From NCBI GenBank assembly GCA_949752745.1, contig OX457031.1:49740642-49804641 (forward strand): a DNA stretch of 64,000 nt, read 5' to 3'. The DNA is from Protula sp. h YS-2021 (taxonomy: Eukaryota; Annelida; Polychaeta; Sabellida; Serpulidae). The notes under the pieces are model-generated. The model was not told the DNA's origin. It saw only the letters and a list, made by a program, of their open reading frames with translations, and did no database searches. Below are positions 49,501-58,500 of the stretch, piece by piece. Every line of letters begins with the position of its first letter. The first letter of the stretch is position 1. A program made the translations under genes and the position numbers.

Positions 49501-52500
49501 GAGAATGTCAGGGTCGTGCTGCTGGGGAATGTTAAGGTCGTGCTGCTGGGGAATGTCAGGGTCGTGCTGCTGGGGAATGTCAAGGTCGTGCTCCTGGGGA
49601 ATGTCAGGGTCGTGCTGCTGGGGAATGTCAAGGTCGTGCTGCTGAGGAATGTCAAGGTCGTGCTACTGGGCAATGTCAGGGTCGTGCTGCTGGGGAATGT
49701 CAGGATCGTGCTGCTGGGGAATGTTAGGGTCGTGCTGCTGGGGAGTGTCAGGGTCGTGCTTCTGGGGAATGTCAGGGTTGTGCTGCTGGGGAATGTCAGG
49801 GTCGTGCTGCTGGGGAATGTCAAGGTCGTGCTCCTGGGGAATGTCAGGGTCGTGCTGCTGGGGAATGTCAAGGTCGTGCTGCTGGGGAATGTCAAGGTCG
49901 TGCTGCTGGGGAATGTCAAGGTCGTGCTGCTGGGGAATGTCAGGGTCGTGCTGCTGGGGAATGTCAAGGTCGTGCTTCTGGGGAATGTCAGGGTTGTGCT
50001 GCTGGGGAATGTCAGGGTCGTGCTGCTGGGGAATGTCAAGGTCGTGCTCCTGGGGAATGTCAGGGTCGTGCTGCTGGGGAATGTCAAGGTCGTGCTGCTG
50101 GGCAATGTCAGGGTCGTGCTGCTGGGGAATGTCAGGGTTGTGCTGCTGAGGAATATCAAGGTCGTGCTGCTGGGGAATGTCAGGGTCGTGCTACTGGGGA
50201 ATGTCAGGATCGTGCTGCTGGGAAATGTCAGGGTCGTGCTGCTGGGGAATGTCAAGGTCGTGCTGCTGGGGAATGCCAGGAAGGGGGTTGTTGTGTGTTG
50301 ATTGAGTATCTCTGGTGAAGGGAAGTGTTGGGACGAGGGTGGTCAGGTGTGTGATACTCTGTGGAAACTTTTAGACCTGAATTCTAAATTTAATAACGTT
50401 CCAGTGAGTCTTGTATAAAATCTGATTCGAATCGTTGCTGTTTTATGGTTTTCGGGTTTCAAATTTTGGAGAGCTTGATTTGTTTTCGTCGTACGAGTGC
50501 GAGAGATGATGCGCTTATCGAAGCCATGTGTGGACATTTCCCGGCGAATATTTACTCATACAAAATTTGTTTTATGTACAAGTGAATTTTACAGTTGTCA
50601 ATCTTAACAACATCTGTTATTTTCTTGTCTATAATATAACCACATTTGTAATTTGTCTGTCATATAACCATATTGGCAAATTGTCTGGGATAGAACCACA
50701 CGTGTAATGAGCTTAGACTAGCAGAAAGAAGGCGTATATTTGTTTCTACTGGTGTTTATTTTGCTACGGGTTAAATGACACCACGGAGCACATAATATCC
50801 ATTGTACTACGACTTCAAAATTGTTACAATGAATTGATTCAAGAACACGTTTGACATCAGGAGGGCATCTCGATTAATTATTATTTTGTACTACCTTTTT
50901 CCTAATTAAACATCTGTTTAACCACTGTAGTGTAAATTATTGAAAAGGCCTAACATTAACCAGGAGTACAACGTGTAAATCGTGACGTCACTACTGGCAC
51001 AGGTGTTGGGTCAACTCGGCCCCTTGCCAACTCGGCCCTTTTTGGTCACGTCGGCCCCTCATGAAAGTCTAGTCGGCCCCTCAGTCCTTTTTTAAGTCGG
51101 CCCTATCACACATACTTTTCAAACTTAAAATACATAATTCAATGATCAGTGACAAAATATAATTGAAAATTACAGGGTTTTTTTCGTGTTTCATCTCGGG
51201 TGATCACAAGTATGCTGGTTTGCTGTGATGAAAATACCGTACTCATCACAGACAAAATGCAGTTAGTGATTACAGGACTTGTCGGTATTTAATCTCAGTG
51301 ATCACAAATGAATTATCTCCGTTATCACAAATATATAATCTGTCTCGCCACGACCTCAACTGCAATTTCAGTTCACAATTGCTCGATTGGTTTTGGTATG
51401 AGTGAATAAGAAAATCGGCTACCTGAAAGGAGTGGATAAGGCTTTTACATTTAATATTGTGCACACCACAATTTGCTTGTTAAGTCACAGATATCGTCCG
51501 GGTTGTCAGTAACTTTTAATATACTCGGATTTAGTGGTAAAATGAAGAAAAAACAAGGGCTTAATTGTTTGAAATTTGTCAAAATCTGTACACAACAAAA
51601 TGAAGTGAATAATTTGTCAACAGAAAAAAGTTTACCCGCCGACGACTTAGACTCAGACTTAAAATTCAAAATCAAATATATAGCTTTTAAATGTCAGGTT
51701 GAAAGTAGTCTTTGTGCTTGAGAGTAGTGTTTAAAAAAACAATGTGGCAGCGCCACCAGCTTACACGTCACTATAGTCTGCAGTAAAAGATTTGATTAGC
51801 CAATATTATAGAAAAGGTTGGAGTACCGAATATGGTGTGTAAAATGATGTGCTAATTGTGGATAAATTACTCTTAAATTCTGTTATTGTAAGTGTGTTAT
51901 TTTTTCAACAAAAATAAATAAGGTAGAATTACCCTATGTATTTTATCCGAAAAACAAAACACCAAAAATATGGCGGGCCGACTTTTTTTAATAAGCGGCC
52001 TACTTGACTTTCACGAGGGGCCGAGTTGACCTGTAAAAGGGCCGAGTGGGGCCGACTTGACTTTTACGAGGGGCCGAGTTGGTAGGGGCCGACTTGGTAA
52101 GGGGCCGAGTTGACCCAAAACCCTGGCACATAAACTATGAGGCAAATATGGGCACCTTCGCGCTTTGTTTTCGTTCCCTTTGCCCCCCCCCCCTTCCCCT
52201 CACCGCAAACAAGTCACTATCGCATTTCCGAATAGCAGGGATTTTGCGATGAAATCCCGGACGTACTCGGTGTCTTAGTGCTTGATCAGTGAAGTGTCGG
52301 AATTTTCTTTACGTTGTCGTTAAGTAATGACACTTTTGGATGCTTACGCAACTTGAACATAAGGTGGGAGGTCGGCGTGAAGCTCATTAACACGCGCTGT
52401 TAACCACATTTTTGGTATTGTAGTTACTTGTAGTTGACTAATATATTAGACTTGTGTTTATTTCGACTTTTGCTTTTGCAGAATGTTTTTATCCGAAAAC

Positions 52501-55500
52501 TCGAACCTCGCCGGTCGCAAAACTAAATGTTCGTGATATCGAATGTCTGGTATTAGCTAATTGTACGCTGCGAGGTGTCGGAAGTTCGAGTTACCGGACA
52601 CGTCTTGTGTGATGTGTGGTAATCTGCTGCTATTACTGACCTGACCCCATTCCTGCCCCTCACAGGCATTTATTATTTGTTATTTTCCTGTATTTGAGGA
52701 TAGAGGAGGGGCTGGTGTTGTTTTGGGGCGGGGAAGAAGTGGGTGGCAAAGTCAGTAAAAGTATGTGCTAGCGACAGCCAACATTAGAGGATTTATTTTC
52801 CTTGTACTGGAAAAAAATGTACCATTTACCCTGGGTTGGGGTCACCATTGCGTCCCCTCACCCCCACCCCCCTCCCTTCACCACGTAGTTAGTGCTGTTC
52901 AGTGACTTCTCCTCATGCAATCGTCTCATCAAGCGAACTCTCCTCGTCACATGAAGCGTTCTAGAATTGGCAATTACATTATTTTCAGACCCATATCAAT
53001 GGCAATCACATTTGCTGTCACATCTCTGTGGTTTTATTTTCAGCATTAAAAAACTGCCATTTCGCTGAAGCTTTACAGAAATCGAACCCGGCGACAACTT
53101 GGAATCTTGTTTCATTTTCTTGAGCATTGTTCTCTCCCGTTTGTATTAACCAGCTAACCCGTGTTGCTTGGTAACACAATGTGCATGTCTCTTTCTATGT
53201 ATATGTCTATATATATATTTAACACCAGATATGGCAGTGTGGAGGTGCTTTGCTAATTCACCCGTGCTCTCACGTTGGACACGTTTTCCGCAAGGTGTCG
53301 CCACATAGCTTCCCGGGCGGTACTAGCCGCATTATAAACAAAAACAATGCCCGCCTGGTGGAGGTCTGGATGGACGAGTGGCGCTCTTTCTATTATAAAA
53401 TTAACCCAGGTAGCATCCGTTGTCTTTTAACACTGTCCGTACGCGGAGTCACAGTCTCGCCGCCGTGCTAGAAATTCGTTAACTTAGCTGGTGAAATAGG
53501 TGTTATTTCTTTTACAAGTTTACACTCCTCAAACAGTCATGAAACACGCGTGTGATACAACGGGGTTTAAATTTGATCGAGTTCGATTTTTTGACAAGGG
53601 ACAGATGAAAAATCTGGCATTTTATAAGAATTTGGCATTTATGTCTCGAAATGGAACGAATAACACAGGAAGTGCCCGTTGTCTGACCCTGTTATCATGG
53701 GTTCCAACCCGTTTATGGATTTCAGCTGATTTTCAAGCTGGCAGCAAAACTGTGATTCTGCTTATTCTAACCACGTGGTTCATATTAGTGGGGAATCACA
53801 CACGTGTTCGGTTTTACTCATAACCAAAATCGTACAGTATTCTTCACGAATATGACCATTGGCTGCAAATAAATGTAGTGGTGATTTGCAAGAGGACTGG
53901 TACCGCGCCGGAAGATTTAGTTCAGTTCATTTTGGAAACCAAAGGAGTTGTGGCTTTCGTTATCTGAAATGTGTCACTGCACTGATGTTCCTATGTGTCG
54001 ACAGTTTGAAAACATTGGGCATCGTGCCGTGTATTAGTTGTTGGGTGTAAGGACGTCTATACAACGTTTCAAACGTGGGACGCTGTTATGAAGTAATCCT
54101 TCTCGGCAGCTAACGGAACATGATAGAATAGCGACGTCGCTTTGTTCATTGGTCACTCTGTGTCCTGAATTGCCGCCATGTTTTAGATCTTACCTCCACT
54201 TCTAAACAATGTTATTTGAGTGCATGGTTTGCCGTCCTTTAGTTTTCTAGCACTTGCATGTAGAAGTGGAATGCGCATTGCACGTGCACGTCCAAAAAAA
54301 TGCATTGTTGTATTGTGAGGACAAAACATCATCTGTTGTACGTGTTGTACGTTGTGGTATCTACAATACATCATGCAGTTATGCATGTTTGCATTGCGTG
54401 CTGCATCCCAAAAAGCTGCATGACACATCACACGCTTTTGCACTGTGCGTTATGATAAGCACAGGGCATTTGCTTTACCACGTGTGGTCACCACTGGTGG
54501 TCATTTTGAACAGTCTCTAAGTGGCTTATTTTTCGTGAATTTCACTGGGTGGATCACTCACTGACAGCGTAGGAAGCAAAACTCTGTGCCATGTTGGCTG
54601 GCGTAGAGCAGACAGTGGGTGCTGGTGAAGTCTCGAGTGGAACTGTGCTTCCGTTGTGTCATATGTTGTCGTTGTATACTACGATTATAGCAGAAAAAAA
54701 TAATGAAATACTTTTTGTGAAGAATTTTTTTGCTTTTTGTTTCAAGGGCATGTCTTTACTGGCACTGCGCTGTTTAATTCTTAGTGACTATTTTTGTTTG
54801 ATGTATTCTTTTCCGTCAAGTAAAAGGTTGAAGTTTTCGGGGGTGTAAGTCGATGTTAGAAGAACCCATCCTTCTGTTTCTGGCGTTGTATTTTTACTTC
54901 GTCTCGTTACCCTGGTACTTTTTGAAATTGGTTGTGTGTCGGTCGTGCAGTGATTTGATGTGACGTCACACATTTAGCATAGTATAGGTCATGTGTATCT
55001 GTGCATCAAGGTTTCACGTGGTGCTCTATCTCTGCTTTTGCGATGTGCAAATGCATATTGCTGTCGTTCAGTTTAGCCGCTAGCGTGCACATAATTGTGC
55101 GATCGGTGGGCCAGTGCGATACGTGTAAATTATGCGTTTGGTGACGGTGATCGTGACACGTGCCTGACGTCACTCTAATCAAAGTGTCAATCATTTGATT
55201 TTGGGTAATGTTTATGGTAATGACGTCATGTGGGGGAGTTCTTTACCCGTGTTGTCGAGCGTTTTGGATGTTTATGCCGTAACGTGGGTTAGTTCTTTTG
55301 CGGGTGATGTCGAGCGTTTTAGGTGTTATCTTATGAGCGTATGCGATGGTCTTGTACCGTTTCTTGTGAATTGAGTCATTTTTCCGTGGCAAAAGTTCAA
55401 CTTTTTTGTTGTAGATGTTTGAACGTAGCCTCAGAATGTGTATGCAAACATCATTCCACATTGCGCTTGGTTGGGATATTTTTTAGTAGCTGGCTTTCTT

Positions 55501-58500
55501 TTCTTTAATCTTTTCATTTATTTTTGAATAGATGTTGAAAATATTGTTTAAAAAGGGATGTGGAAAACTTCAGGTGAGCAAAGCTCAAAACAGTGTTTAG
55601 TTTTGCAGGTAGAAATTTTTGACTTTGGTTTGGGTCACAGTTTCTGTTAAGTTCACATTGACTGTTTGGTTGGATTTTAAACTGTTCCCTAATTGTCGGT
55701 TCCCATGGCAACCTCTTCCTACCCAGATCACAGTGCGACACATTGTTCCGTTTCAAAGTGAATATTTTTGCATGCTTTCTTCTTAGAGTATCTTTTTGTT
55801 TTTGCTAGTTTGGTAAATGGGGTTTATTTGGTGTGGGTTTGATGGCGCTCGAAGCAAACGATGCAACTGTGAATTAGCTTTGTTCAGTTGGCATGTTTAC
55901 CAATTGCTGTTACAATCTATTAATTGTATTTGCAAGAGATATGTAAAAAGCGAAATAATTGCGACATAAGTTATATTGTTAGTTTAAGCAAGAGAGGAAG
56001 AGGAAATTGTAAGGTTTTAATTATTTCGAAAAATAAAAGGATTAACCAAACACAAAAACAAACAAACAAACAAAAAAAAAAAAAAAAAAAACGAGCAAAT
56101 TAAGGAAGTAGAAGAAAATACATCTGTTTTGTTTTTTATGTTTTGTTTTTATGGTTTATCTTTTGTTGGCGTAGGTGTTCAGAAGACGGATTACGGCGAT
56201 GTGTCGTCGCGTGTATCCTTGCGCGAGCGTCTCAAGTGCAAGTCCTTCAAATGGTATTTAGAAAATATTTACCCGGAATCACAGATGCCTTTAGATTACT
56301 ACTCTCTCGGGGAGGTAAGTCGCTTGCTCATCTGTGTAATGCTACTAGTCATTTCCGTGACATTAAAATCAGAAATAAACACAAGGCCGTGGAGTGCAAT
56401 TGACCAGATCTTCTAAAAATGCCAAATCACGGCGTGTACAATATTTCGCCAGAGTAAAAATTGTGGATAAAGTAGTTATAGCTGAATAGACAACGAGCAG
56501 ACTTACAGACAGAATTAGAAGCCTGTCACTGCTCTCAGACCTTGTCATCAGTGACGTTAAGACTGTTTTTGTTTCCTGTAATTATATCATAAACTAGCGA
56601 TTTGATGTGACGAGTTGAAAGAAACGAGATATAATTAAATAATAATAATGATAATAATAATAATAATAATAATATCACGGTAGCTCATCATACTTATAAT
56701 GACGTCTAACGTGTAAATTTCAGATCCCAGACATTTGTCCATCGCACCACCCCACCCGTCCTAGCTTCCCGCCCACACTTGAAGTTACCTTTCGATTGAT
56801 TAGGGGGATGTATGAGATGCAGATGAGTGCAGGTTTTGTTTAAACTGACGTGTTGTAGGTGAAAAATAAAGCGACAGGCCAGTGCCTTGATTCCATGGGC
56901 CGCAAGCAGGGAGAGAAAGTAGGAATGGTGGGCTGCCATGGCATGGGTGGCAATCAGGTAACCAACACAACCATATAACATTGGATAGGAACAAAGAATA
57001 TGGAGAGCGAAGGGGTTGTATACTTAGCTGGGTTGCGGGGTGGCGAGTTGTCTCTAAAAATATGGCCACATGTCCCATCTCGTAAAATATTTGTGGTCTT
57101 GTAGAATCAAGGTTTCGTTAATTCAACGGGAAGTCAGTCGCAATTTTGTGCTACTTGGATAGATGTGTGAGACGGGATCATTTCTTATTTGTGCTACTCG
57201 GACGATACTTTGCGACGGGAGCATTTCTTATTTGTGAAGTATAGAAACAGCGTGAGGAATCGTGTTAAAGTGTTTCTCCGGAAGTATGCTCCGTGGTTGA
57301 AATTTTGTCCCGTCATTCAACAACAGTTTAGTGCAAACGTTTTCTGGTATTTTTATGCTGAGGGTTTCTCCGCGCAAATATTGTAAATTAGAATTTTTTT
57401 CACTGTGTTCTTGTGTTTTAATGCAGATCTTTTCTCGTGCAGATATTTTCCTTCACGAAGCACCATAGCGTGCAGACAGATGACCTTTGTCTCGACGTGT
57501 CGGCCATGGGCGGGCCCGTCAAACTATATCAATGCCACGGGCTGGGGGGCAACCAGTTCTGGCAGTACGACCCCAAGGTTAGCCCCCCCCCCCCCCCCCC
57601 CCCGCTCGCTACGGACAACCGGCCTGAATGACGTCACTAGTCACCTGCTTATCTTTATATGTCGTGGTTATTTATTTATTTGTTTATTTTTGGGGTTTTA
57701 TTTCAGCATGGCTTTGCGTTGCAGCAGCAATTATTTTTCAAATTAAGTGATATTTGTGTTTGGTTCGAATTGAATATTTTTAGCAGGATGCAGGAATACA
57801 AACAGATTTTGTTCTTCGCTGCTTCTCTCTTGCAAAGCAGTGAAACACGTTTCTGGATCTTCCGACATTAATTTCGGGCATTGTAATGTGAAGTAATATG
57901 TGTATATCCAGAATGTAGATTATTATTTTGTAAACAGACGTGCCGTTGTGTATTATTGCGCAGTAGATGCTTCGAGTCACCCAGCGACGGTGGAAAACAC
58001 AAAGTGTAATCTCGTTATCTTGATGGGACTGGACAGAGTTTGTTTTTGATACTGGGAATAATTGGGAACAAAGAGGTTGTACTTAAGAGGCCCTTTGAAA
58101 AGAAATATTATATGATTCGGATACTAGAATTCTAGATAACGGGGTTACACTGTTCTGAATTGCACGGCTATACTCATATGCAGGTGCTCGAGAACAAGTT
58201 ACTTGTTTCCTGTTTTGTTTTAATCGATATTCTTGTTGTTAGAATGGTAGGGCCATCGTTTGTTTGGCGACCACCCCGGTGGCGCCATCTTGTGAATGTC
58301 GCGTCTAATACTGCATCGGACCAATCCCGATATATGCGGACAGTCTCTTCCCCCTCTCCCCTCCATGCTCACCGCGTACACATTACTTCTGTCTCAGTGT
58401 TCCATATTCATCTCCTTATGATCGAAGAATGCGTGGTGATTCCCCCCCCCCCCCCCCCCCACCTCGAGACGTCTAGTTGCCTTACCCGATTATAACAAAA

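Noticed and set aside
49432..50301. Frames of 289 (+) and 266 (-) codons with eight-residue repeats
   Set aside because: They coincide with the 24-bp minisatellite inside a GALNT intron.
53500..53823. 107-codon + frame after exon 9d, examined as a possible fifth exon 9 version or extra exon
   Set aside because: It lacks the IW.CGG, VGHVFRK and VWMD hallmarks and has no fitting splice sites.
57427..57577. Alternative acceptor 16 bases upstream of exon 12a
   Set aside because: It changes the reading frame and destroys the lectin beta repeat; the acceptor at 57442 fits phase and homology.
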